Below, piece after piece: positions 29,134-36,871 of a stretch of DNA of 64,000 bases. This DNA is from Sphingomonas leidyi (lineage in GTDB: Bacteria > Pseudomonadota > Alphaproteobacteria > Sphingomonadales > Sphingomonadaceae). The notes below the pieces were generated by a model, which was given only the letters and a program-made list of their open reading frames with translations, ran no database searches and had not been told where the DNA came from. How positions within the stretch are numbered: the first letter of the stretch is position 1; each line of letters starts with the position of its first letter. The position numbers and the translations under genes were made by a program. The stretch is from positions 744,001 through 808,000 of the forward strand of contig NZ_JAASQV010000001.1 of NCBI RefSeq assembly GCF_011761945.1. Reading direction: 5' to 3'.

Positions 29134-31206
29134 TTGAAGAAATATCTGCTGCTCGCATCGGCCGTGGCCGTGCTCGCCGTACCTGCGATCGGTTTCAGCC
29201 AGCAATCCGCGGCACCCGTCGCTGCCGGCGCCACCGCCGATGCAGGCGCGACCCGCTACGGCGCCTGGGGCTTCGACCTCACCGGCATGGACAAGAGCGT
29301 GAAGCCGGGCGACGACTGGTATCGCTTCGTCAACGGCGCCTGGACGGATCGCACGGCGATCCCCGCCGACCGCTCCTCCTATGGCGCCTTTGCCGTATTG
29401 CGCGATCTTTCCGAAGTGCGGATGCGCAGCCTGATCTCGGGCTATAGCGCCACCGACGCCGCGCACCCGGACCGGATGAAGGCGGCGATCCTCTATTCCG
29501 GTTTCATGGACGAGGCGCTGGCCGAGAAGCTCGATGCCCAGCCGCTGGTCGAGCGTCTGGCGCCGGTGAAGGCGGCGGCGAGCAAGGACGACCTGGCCAG
29601 GCTGATGGGCGCCTCGGTCGGCGGCTTCGGCAGCAGTTTCTTCGGCGTGGGCGTGAACGATGACGCCAAGAACCCGGACGTCTATGCGCTCTATCTGCGC
29701 CAGTCGGGCCTGGGCCTGGGCGATCGCGACCTGTATCTCGACGCCAAGTTCGCGCCGCAGGTGGCGCGCTATCAGCAATATGTCGCGCAGCTGCTCGGCA
29801 TGGCCGGCTGGGCGGATGCCGATGCGGCGGCAGCCAGGGTGGTCGCGATGGAGACCCAGATCGCCAAGGCGCACTGGACGCGCGCGCAGAGCCGCGACCG
29901 CGACAAGACCTATAACCCCACCGGCATCGCCGAGCTCAAGGCACAGGCGCCGGGCTTCGGCTGGGACGCGTTCTGGGCGGCCGCGGGCCTCGGCAAGGCC
30001 GATCGGGTGATCGTCGCGCAGAACACCGCGATCCCGGCGATCGCCAAGATCTTCGCCGACACCGATCTCGATACGCTCAAGGCCTGGCAGGCCTTCCGCA
30101 CCACCGATGATATCGCGCCGCTGCTCTCGAAGCGCTTCGTCGATGCGCAGTTCGAGTTCCGCGCGAAGTTCCTCAACGGCCAGCCCCAACAGCGCGAGCG
30201 CTGGAAGCGCGGCGTGGCGTTCGTCGAGCGCGGCGTGGGCGAGGGCGTGGGCCGCGACTATGTCGCGCTCTATTTCCCGCCGGCTTCCAAGGCGAAGATG
30301 GATACGCTGGTGGCGAACCTGCGCGTCGCGCTCGCCGGGCGGATCGACAAGCTCGCCTGGATGAGCCCCGCCACCAAGGCCCAGGCCCAGGCCAAGCTCA
30401 AGGGCTTCACCGTCAAGATCGGCTATCCGGACAAATGGCGCGACTATTCCGCGCTGGAAGTGAAGCCGGGCGATCTGGTGGGCAATGCCGAGCGTTCCGG
30501 CCGCTTCGAATGGGACTATCGCCGCAACCGCCTGGGCGGACCGGTCGACAAGGCCGAATGGGGCATGACCCCGCAGACGGTGAATGCCTATTACAACTCG
30601 GTGAAGAACGAGATCGTCTTCCCGGCCGCGATCCTGCAGGCGCCCTTCTTCGATCCCCAGGCCGACGATGCGGTGAACTATGGCGGCATCGGCGGCGTGA
30701 TCGGCCACGAGATCAGCCACGGTTTCGACGATCAGGGCCGCAAGTCCGACGGCAACGGCGTGCTGCGCGACTGGTGGACGGCGGAGGATGCCGCCAAGTT
30801 CGAGGCGCAGGCCTCGCGGCTCGGCGCGCAATATGAAGCGTACAGCTTCGACGGGCTCCCCGGCGTCCATATCAACGGCCGCGCCTCGATGGGCGAGAAT
30901 ATCGGCGATCTGGGCGGCGTGCTGATCGCGCTCGATGCCTATCACCAGTCGCTGGGCGGCAAGAAGGCGAAGCTGATCGACGGCTATACCGGCGACCAGC
31001 GCTTCTTCCTCGGCTGGGGCCAGGTCTGGCGCACGCTGTTCCGCACCGAGGCGTTGCGTCAGCAGCTGGTCAGCGATCCGCACTCTCCGGGCCAGATCCG
31101 CGCGGTGAACCCGTTGCGCAACGTCGATGCCTGGTATGCGGCGTGGAAGATCGGGCCGGACCAGAAGCAATATGTCGCACCGGCGGAGCGGGTGCGCATC
31201 TGGTGA
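29134..31206 (+). CDS. M13-family metallopeptidase (neprilysin/PepO-like), exported
   Basis: A 690-residue zinc endopeptidase with a signal peptide (LAVPAIGFSQQ, near residue 22). The M13 N-domain starts FDLTGMDKSVKPGDDWYRFVNGAW. The zinc site is His525-Glu526-x-x-His529 (GHEISHGFDDQG) with Glu588 in GENIGDLGG, and the family end motif RTEALRQQL...RAVNPLRNVDAW is present. It cleaves oligopeptides in the periplasm. The start codon is TTG at 29134 (preceded by GGGGGA), chosen because MKKYLLLAS is a proper signal peptide start. Confidence 0.94.
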   Translation: MKKYLLLASAVAVLAVPAIGFSQQSAAPVAAGATADAGATRYGAWGFDLTGMDKSVKPGDDWYRFVNGAWTDRTAIPADRSSYGAFAVLRDLSEVRMRSLISGYSATDAAHPDRMKAAILYSGFMDEALAEKLDAQPLVERLAPVKAAASKDDLARLMGASVGGFGSSFFGVGVNDDAKNPDVYALYLRQSGLGLGDRDLYLDAKFAPQVARYQQYVAQLLGMAGWADADAAAARVVAMETQIAKAHWTRAQSRDRDKTYNPTGIAELKAQAPGFGWDAFWAAAGLGKADRVIVAQNTAIPAIAKIFADTDLDTLKAWQAFRTTDDIAPLLSKRFVDAQFEFRAKFLNGQPQQRERWKRGVAFVERGVGEGVGRDYVALYFPPASKAKMDTLVANLRVALAGRIDKLAWMSPATKAQAQAKLKGFTVKIGYPDKWRDYSALEVKPGDLVGNAERSGRFEWDYRRNRLGGPVDKAEWGMTPQTVNAYYNSVKNEIVFPAAILQAPFFDPQADDAVNYGGIGGVIGHEISHGFDDQGRKSDGNGVLRDWWTAEDAAKFEAQASRLGAQYEAYSFDGLPGVHINGRASMGENIGDLGGVLIALDAYHQSLGGKKAKLIDGYTGDQRFFLGWGQVWRTLFRTEALRQQLVSDPHSPGQIRAVNPLRNVDAWYAAWKIGPDQKQYVAPAERVRIW

Positions 31207-31241
31207 GGTGATCCGCGAGGATCGCAGAGAATATTGCATGA

Positions 31242-31271
31242 GGGCCCGCTGGTCACCTGACCGGCGGGCCC
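31242..31271. terminator. Hairpin between convergent M13 peptidase and beta-lactamase genes
   Basis: GGGCCCGCTGGTCA (31242-31255) pairs with TGACCGGCGGGCCC (31258-31271), one G-T wobble. The stem resembles that of the terminator after tRNA-Val. T-rich tails are poor on both sides, so efficiency is uncertain. Confidence 0.55.
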
Positions 31272-31290
31272 CTTCATGCGCACCGGGCGG

Positions 31291-32190
31291 CTAGCGTGCC
31301 TTCCCTGCCTTCTCGTCGGCCAGCCGCTTGGCGAGCGCCGTCTCCGATCGGGCGGCATAGGCGCGACAGGCACCGGGATCGATATAGGGGTTCGGCCGCG
31401 CGCCCTTGGCGAAGCGCGCATATTTCTCGACGCCGCCCGAATTGTCGGGATGCGCGCTGAACATGATGTCGCAGGGCATGGCGCGGAACCTGGCCTGAGA
31501 GGCGCGGAAGCTCGCGACCACTTCGGGATGGCGGGTGAAGCGATAGCCGTCGGCGGCGACCGGGTTGAGGCTGGCGGCGAAGACCATCGTCCTGCACGCG
31601 CGGCCCTCGCAGCTTCGCCAGGTCCAGCTCATGCTTCCCGGCGTGTGGCCCGGCGTGGCGCGCGCGGTGACGGTGACGTTGCCCAGCCGGATCGCCTCGC
31701 CATCCCGCACCACCCGCACCCGGGAGACGGCGGGGAAGGGCACCAGCCAGGCCACTTGCGGATCGTCCGCGCTGCTCATGCCGCGCTTGAGCGATGCCGC
31801 GGCCCAGGCGCTCGCCAATATCGTGGCGCCGCTGTCGCGCGCCAGGGCGGCCAGCCCGCCGGCATGATCGAAATGCGGCTCGGTGCTGAGGATCAGCTTC
31901 ACGTCCTCGATACGATAGCCGAGCGTCTTCAGGTTCGCCTCGATCGCACGGACCGATTGCGGCACCGCGCCGTCGATCAGGATCAGCCCCTTGCCGGTGT
32001 CGATCAGGCCGACATTCATCCCCTGGAAGCCGACCAGATAGCTGTTGCCATGAACCCGGATCGGCGCTTGCGGACCGATCCACTTGGCGGCGGCCTGGGG
32101 TTCGATCGGGCGCGTGAGGGGATCGTCCTGCTGCTGCGGCGCGGGCGCGGCGGCGAGCAGGGCGAGCGCGGCGAGGTGGATCGGCTTCAT
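31291..32190 (-). CDS. Subclass B3 metallo-beta-lactamase with Glu at the first zinc position
   Basis: A 299-residue exported hydrolase of the MBL fold (signal peptide to about residue 18). The B3 layout is clear: TEPHFDHAGG gives His106, Asp108 and His109; His182 is in TPGHTPGS and His247 in FSAHPDNSGG. The first zinc ligand, normally His, is Glu104. The spacing and the GMSSADDP-like region match B3 enzymes rather than glyoxalases. Beta-lactam hydrolysis is predicted but untested. AAGGAG precedes ATG 32190. It is divergent from an EamA transporter, across a duplicated promoter region. Confidence 0.9.
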   Translation of the reverse strand: MKPIHLAALALLAAAPAPQQQDDPLTRPIEPQAAAKWIGPQAPIRVHGNSYLVGFQGMNVGLIDTGKGLILIDGAVPQSVRAIEANLKTLGYRIEDVKLILSTEPHFDHAGGLAALARDSGATILASAWAAASLKRGMSSADDPQVAWLVPFPAVSRVRVVRDGEAIRLGNVTVTARATPGHTPGSMSWTWRSCEGRACRTMVFAASLNPVAADGYRFTRHPEVVASFRASQARFRAMPCDIMFSAHPDNSGGVEKYARFAKGARPNPYIDPGACRAYAARSETALAKRLADEKAGKAR

Positions 32191-32760
32191 CCTGGGCTCC
32201 TTGGTTTGATGCCCGGCGAAATGATCCGCCGGGCACCGCGCGCGCAAACCACCATTTCTCGGAAGAGCCATTAGCTGGATTAATGGATGAAGGCTCGGAG
32301 CCATTTCCCGATCATTGCCATCCCGGCCCTTGCGAGGACGACGGGAGAGGGCGAGGCGGCACGAAGCGAGCGGGCCGGGCGGGGCAGGCGCTTGCCTTGG
32401 GCAGTGGCGACCGTGGCGGCGGCGGCGGGATTCTGCTGCTGCGGCGGCGCGGGCGCTGCGGCGAGCAGGGCGAGCGCGGCGAGATGGATCGGCTTCATCC
32501 TGGGCTCCTTGGTTCGATACCCGGCGAAATGATCCGTCGGGCAGCGTGCCCGCAAGCCATCATTTCTTTTGAAGAACGATTGGCTGGATTGATGGCTGAA
32601 GACCTGACCCCGCTTGCAGGCCATCGCCATCGCCATCCCGGCCGTGGCGAGAATGCGGTTCGCGAGGGTGCGGGAAGCGGGTAAGGCGGCGCGAATCTAG
32701 GGGATCGGGTGGAGTAGGCGCGTGCTCTGGGCGGTGGCGACGGTGGCGGCGGCGGCATTT
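32128..32760. repeat. Diverged tandem duplication of the beta-lactamase/EamA divergent promoter region
   Basis: Unit A (about 32128-32429) and unit B (about 32433-32757) run in the same order. Each starts with the antisense of the beta-lactamase signal peptide (MKPIHLAALALLAAAPAP), followed by the upstream element CCGGCGAAATGATCCG and by a GC-rich stretch. Each ends with the first codons of the EamA gene (WAVATVAAAA: 32399-32429 in A, 32729-32757 in B). Unit B is about 22 bases longer in the middle. This explains the roughly 530-base spacer, which holds no complete gene. Confidence 0.8.
32280..32498 (-). pseudogene. Duplicated 5' fragment of the metallo-beta-lactamase gene
   Basis: The second copy of the beta-lactamase start: ATG 32498, the same AAGGAG site, and the same signal peptide MKPIHLAALALLAAAPAP. 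It then runs into unrelated sequence, which is the antisense of the truncated EamA start in unit A, and stops at 32280 after 72 codons. No enzyme domain is left. A short exported peptide could still be made. Confidence 0.7.
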
Positions 32761-33606
32761 CAGGTGGGCCGCAACGCGCTTCAGCGCGGCATGATGTCGA
32801 ACACCGGCCCCTGGGGCGCGACGCTCGTGCGTTTCCTGTTCGGCCTGCCCTTCTCGCTCGCTTTCACCGCGATCGCGGTGGCGGTCACGCCGCATGTCGC
32901 CCCCCAGTTCGGCTGGGCGTTCTGGTGGCCGGCGCTCGCCGGGGCATTGGCGCAGGTGATCGCCACCGCCGCGCTGCTGCTTGCGATGCACCATGCCGGC
33001 TTCGCGGTGGGCACTGCGCTACAGCAAAGCTCGGTCCCGCTTGCCGCCACCGTCGGCCTGCTCGTCTTCGGCGACAATCTTTCCGCGCTCGGCTGGTCGG
33101 GCGTGGCGGTGACGACGCTGGGGCTCGCGGTGCTGGTCTGGCCGAAGCGAGTCGAGGGCGCGCATCATCCGGTGCTCGGCATTGCGTTCGGCGTCGCCTC
33201 GGGCCTGTTGTTCGGTTTCGCGCTCAACGCGTTCCGCCACGCCGGGCTGCGGCTGGAGCCGCATCACCCCTTCTTCTCGGCGATGGCCTGTGTCGCGATC
33301 GTCCAGGCGGTGCAGGCGGCGGGGCTGGGGGCCTATCTCGCGCTGCGCGATCGGGCCGCGCTCGTCGCGGTGGTCGCCGGCTGGCGCGGGTCGCTGGGCG
33401 CCGGCCTGTTCGGCGCGCTTGCCTCCTCGGGCTGGTTCCTCGCGCTCAATCTGGCGCCGGCCGCCGCGGTGCGCGCGCTCGGCGTGATCGAGATGCCCAT
33501 CGCCGCGGCCGCCGGCCACCGGCTGTTTCGCGAGGCGCTGAGCGTGCGTCAGGGGCTCGGCGTGATCCTGATCACCGCGGGCGTGGCGATGACGGCAATG
33601 TACTGA
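32722..33606 (+). CDS. EamA-family (DMT superfamily) transporter
   Basis: A 294-residue inner-membrane protein with about ten helices arranged as two EamA repeats (roughly residues 5-135 and 150-290). GGMMSNTGPWGATLVRFLFG-like and APAAAVRALGVIEMPIAAAAGH segments are characteristic. These transporters export metabolites or drugs; the substrate is unknown. The start is GTG 32722 (MLWAVATVAAAAFQVG), set by the match with the duplicated start in unit A. Divergent from the beta-lactamase gene, so the two may be co-regulated. Confidence 0.86.
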   Translation: MLWAVATVAAAAFQVGRNALQRGMMSNTGPWGATLVRFLFGLPFSLAFTAIAVAVTPHVAPQFGWAFWWPALAGALAQVIATAALLLAMHHAGFAVGTALQQSSVPLAATVGLLVFGDNLSALGWSGVAVTTLGLAVLVWPKRVEGAHHPVLGIAFGVASGLLFGFALNAFRHAGLRLEPHHPFFSAMACVAIVQAVQAAGLGAYLALRDRAALVAVVAGWRGSLGAGLFGALASSGWFLALNLAPAAAVRALGVIEMPIAAAAGHRLFREALSVRQGLGVILITAGVAMTAMY

Positions 33607-33677
33607 AGGCCCTCCTCTCCGGGGAAGGGCCGAAGGAAGGGCTGGCGCGGGCCTGCCGCCTTTGCCAGTCTCGTGGC

Positions 33678-34943
33678 ATGACCAAGCCCTGCCGCCTGCT
33701 CGCCGCGCTTCTGCTGCTCGTTCCCGGGATTGCCTTCGCGCAGAAGGCGGCGGTGCTGCTCGTCCCCGACCGCGTCTTCACGGCAACCGATCGCGCGATG
33801 CACGAGGGCTGGAAGGTCCTTGTCGCCGACGGCAGGATCGTGGCGGTCGGCCCCGATGTCGCCGCGCCTGCCGGGGCCGAGACGCGGGCGCTGCCCGGCA
33901 CGACGCTGCTGCCCGGCCTGATCGATCTCCACGTCCATCTCTTCCTCCATCCGTATGACGAGACGAGCTGGAACGACCAGGTGATGAAGGAGCCGCTGGC
34001 GCTCCGCACCGCCCGGGCCGTCGCGCATGCCCGCGCGACGCTGATGGCAGGCTTCACCACGGTCCGGGATCTCGGCACCGAAGGCGCGGGGGAGGCGGAT
34101 GCCGGCCTCAAACAGGCGATCCAGCAGGGGATCGTGCCCGGCCCGCGCCTGTTCATCGCGGGTCGGGCGCTGGTCGCCACCGGCGCCTATGGTCCCAAGG
34201 GCTATGCCTATGACGTTCCGCAGGGCGCCGAGGAAGCGAGCGGAGAGGGGATAGTCGCGGCGGTCCGCCGGCAGATTGCGCATGGCGCGGACTGGGTGAA
34301 ATTCTACGCCGATTATCGCTGGGGCCCGGGCGAGCCCAGCCGCGCGACCTTCAGCATCGACGAACTCGCGGCCGGCATCGCCGCCGCGCACGACGCCGGG
34401 CGCAAGGTCGCGGTGCATGCCAGCACGCCCGAGGGAATGCGCCGCGCGATCCTGGCCGGGGCCGACACGATCGAGCACGGCAATGACGCCACGCCGGCGG
34501 TGTTCGCCCTGATGAAGGCGCGCAATGTGGCTTTCTGTCCCACGCTTGCCGCCACCGACGCAATTGCCCGTTATGGCGGCTGGAGCGGGGGCGCGCCCGA
34601 GCCCGAGCCGGTCCGCGCCAAGCGCGCCAGCTATGCCGCCGCGCTCGAATCGGGCGTGAGGATGTGCGTCGGGGGCGACACGGGCGTGTTCGCGCACGGC
34701 GCAAACGCGCGCGAGATCGCGCTGATGGCCGCATGGGGGATGAAGCCGCTCGACGCGCTCTGGACGGCGACGGCCGGGAACGCGGCGCTGCTCGAGCTGG
34801 GCGACGAGATCGGCGCCATCGCCCCCGGGCGAATCGCCGATCTGGTTGCCGTCACCGGCGATCCCGCCCGGGACATCGGCGCGCTCGAACGGGTGGCCAT
34901 GGTGATGCAGCGCGGCCATCTTGTCCGGGCGCCCGGCGAGTGA
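33678..34943 (+). CDS. Exported metal-dependent amidohydrolase (Xaa-Pro dipeptidase/imidazolonepropionase-like)
   Basis: A 421-residue protein with signal peptide (cleavage after IAFAQ, near residue 22) and an amidohydrolase barrel. Metal ligands are complete: His85 and His87 (LIDLHVH), Lys208 (WVKFYADY, the carboxylated lysine), His247 (VAVHAST), His267 (TIEHGND) and Asp334 (VGGDTG). This set marks the subgroup that hydrolyses dipeptides with C-terminal proline or related amides in the periplasm. ATG 33678 starts MTKPCRLLAAL; the long upstream frame belongs to the antisense of EamA. Confidence 0.92.
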   Translation: MTKPCRLLAALLLLVPGIAFAQKAAVLLVPDRVFTATDRAMHEGWKVLVADGRIVAVGPDVAAPAGAETRALPGTTLLPGLIDLHVHLFLHPYDETSWNDQVMKEPLALRTARAVAHARATLMAGFTTVRDLGTEGAGEADAGLKQAIQQGIVPGPRLFIAGRALVATGAYGPKGYAYDVPQGAEEASGEGIVAAVRRQIAHGADWVKFYADYRWGPGEPSRATFSIDELAAGIAAAHDAGRKVAVHASTPEGMRRAILAGADTIEHGNDATPAVFALMKARNVAFCPTLAATDAIARYGGWSGGAPEPEPVRAKRASYAAALESGVRMCVGGDTGVFAHGANAREIALMAAWGMKPLDALWTATAGNAALLELGDEIGAIAPGRIADLVAVTGDPARDIGALERVAMVMQRGHLVRAPGE

Positions 34944-35186
34944 CATGATGCTTTCATCAGCACTTCATGAAACGGAAGTGCGAGCGTTCGGTCCTCGACG
35001 CATCGCCTGGCCGGCATTGCCGGGTATGTCGTAATATTATTGTCGTTTTTCTGTAATCAAACAGACGCTCATGACTCATGTACGTGTCATTATCCCGGCC
35101 TAACCCCGGCCCGGGCGCAAAGGGGGCAATCGTTTCGATAGCCGCGCGCCCGGATCAGCAACGATACGACCGGGAGTTTTTGCGCG

Positions 35187-36785
35187 ATGGCGAGCTTCAA
35201 GCGCTTCGGCCTCATTCTCATGACGACAGCCGCCTCTGCGGCACTCTCCGCGTGTAACGGCGCGGGCAATGTGGCATCCCCGGGCGCCGGCAGCGTCGTC
35301 ATCGTGACGCCGACGCCGACTCCGCCGGCGACGCCCACGCCGACGCCGACGGCGCCGATCACCGCGGCCCAGTTCGCGGCGGTCACGACGCAGAACGGCC
35401 TCAGCGTCACGGCGCAGGAGCAGCTCGACATCGTCAATGCGGGCTCGAACAACAACGTCAACGGCACCAACCAGCTGAACGGCATCTTCCCGGTCAGCGC
35501 GACGTCGCTGACGCCGGCCTTCAACCCGGCTACGCTCAACCCCTTCTTCGTCAGCACCAATTATGTCGGGGCGCTCAACGGCCCGACCGACACGGCGTTC
35601 GACGGCTGGACCTGCAACTCCACCACGGCCAATTTCGGTGCGACCAGCGCCAATTGCACCGCCGTTCCCGCGATCGGCAGCGGCGGCTCGAGCGCCGTGT
35701 GCCCGGCCGGCACCACCGATGACGGCCTGACCCAGACCTTCCGCCTGTGCCGCCTGCCCCAGGCGATCACCACCGATCTGACGCTGCCGAAGATCGCCGG
35801 CGTGGTCTATCGCCTGCGCGGCCAGACCGAAGTCGGCACCGATCAGGGCGCGACCGGCGGCGCGGGCGTGACGCTCACCATCGCGGCCGGCGTCGTCATC
35901 GCGGCCGACTCGACCGAGCCGACCAACGACCTGCTGCTCGTCAATCGCGGCTCGAAGATCCAGGCCGTCGGCACGGTCACCCAGCCGATCATCTTCACCT
36001 CGCAGCAGAACCTCGCCAACAACGGCGTCAGCGACGTGACCCAGGGCCAGTGGGGCGGCATCATCCTGCTCGGCCGCTCGACCACCGCGGTCTGCGCCTC
36101 GGGCACCGGCGGCAGCAGCGGCACGCCCTGCCAGCAGGCGATCGAGGGCGTGACGGGTCGCTTCTATGGCGGCACCAACGAAGCCGACAGCAGCGGCCAG
36201 ATGTCCTTTGTCCAGATCCGCTATACCGGCATCGCCATTTCCGATGGCAACGAGCTCCAGGGCCTGACCCTGGGCGGCACCGGCTCGGGCACGATCATCG
36301 ACCATGTCCAGAGCCACAATTCGGCGGATGACGGCGTCGAGATCTTCGGCGGCACCACCAACCTGAAATATTTCGCGGTGACCGGCGCCGACGACGACGG
36401 CTTCGACGTCGACAATGGCTGGCGCGGCTTCATGCAGTTCATCATCGCCGCGCAGAAGGTGTCGGGCGCGACCGCCGACTCCTTCTCGACCGAGATCGAC
36501 TCGAACGGCGCCGAGGACCTGCTGCCCCGCACCTGGGGCCGCTACGCCAACTTCACCTTCATCCAGACCGCGCTGGCGCCGGCTGCCATCCGCATCCGCG
36601 GCGGCGCCGACTTCAACTTCGTCAACGGCATCGTGAAGACTCCGGCCAACGTGGCCTGCGTCAACATGGTCGCGGGCGAGACCAGCGCCAGCGATCGCTC
36701 GACGATCCGCCCGGCCAACCCGGCGCTCCAGGATCAGGGCCCGCCGGTGTTCAACTCGGTCTATTTCAGCTGCAACGGCCGCTGA
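35187..36785 (+). CDS. Outer-surface lipoprotein with predicted parallel beta-helix
   Basis: A 532-residue lipoprotein with lipobox AALSACNG (Cys23). A Thr/Pro-rich linker follows (TPTPTPPATPTPTPTAP, residues 41-57). The large repetitive Gly/Asn/Thr-rich domain has the VTLTIAAGVVIAADS and TVTQPIIFTSQ pattern seen in right-handed beta-helix proteins, with short repeats such as DGVEIFGGTTNLKYFAVTGA. It precedes a TonB receptor by 86 bases on the same strand, with a hairpin (36810-36818/36832-36840) between. The arrangement recalls a ligand-capturing surface lipoprotein serving its receptor. Function not established. Confidence 0.75.
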   Translation: MASFKRFGLILMTTAASAALSACNGAGNVASPGAGSVVIVTPTPTPPATPTPTPTAPITAAQFAAVTTQNGLSVTAQEQLDIVNAGSNNNVNGTNQLNGIFPVSATSLTPAFNPATLNPFFVSTNYVGALNGPTDTAFDGWTCNSTTANFGATSANCTAVPAIGSGGSSAVCPAGTTDDGLTQTFRLCRLPQAITTDLTLPKIAGVVYRLRGQTEVGTDQGATGGAGVTLTIAAGVVIAADSTEPTNDLLLVNRGSKIQAVGTVTQPIIFTSQQNLANNGVSDVTQGQWGGIILLGRSTTAVCASGTGGSSGTPCQQAIEGVTGRFYGGTNEADSSGQMSFVQIRYTGIAISDGNELQGLTLGGTGSGTIIDHVQSHNSADDGVEIFGGTTNLKYFAVTGADDDGFDVDNGWRGFMQFIIAAQKVSGATADSFSTEIDSNGAEDLLPRTWGRYANFTFIQTALAPAAIRIRGGADFNFVNGIVKTPANVACVNMVAGETSASDRSTIRPANPALQDQGPPVFNSVYFSCNGR

Positions 36786-36809
36786 GGCCCCTGCAGCTCG
36801 TGCGGAAAC

Positions 36810-36840
36810 TGTCGGGGCGGCGAAATCCGCTGCCCCGACA
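36810..36840 (+). terminator. Hairpin between lipoprotein and TonB receptor genes
   Basis: TGTCGGGGC (36810-36818) pairs perfectly with GCCCCGACA (36832-36840). It is followed by TTGCTC, a weak tail, so partial termination or mRNA stabilisation between the two genes is possible. Confidence 0.45.
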
Positions 36841-36871
36841 TTGCTCATAAATTCTACTGGGTGACACGGCC

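Noticed and set aside
32283..32684. Plus-strand ORFs inside the duplicated promoter region as new genes
   Set aside because: They are the truncated EamA start running into the antisense of the beta-lactamase signal peptide; no independent protein character.
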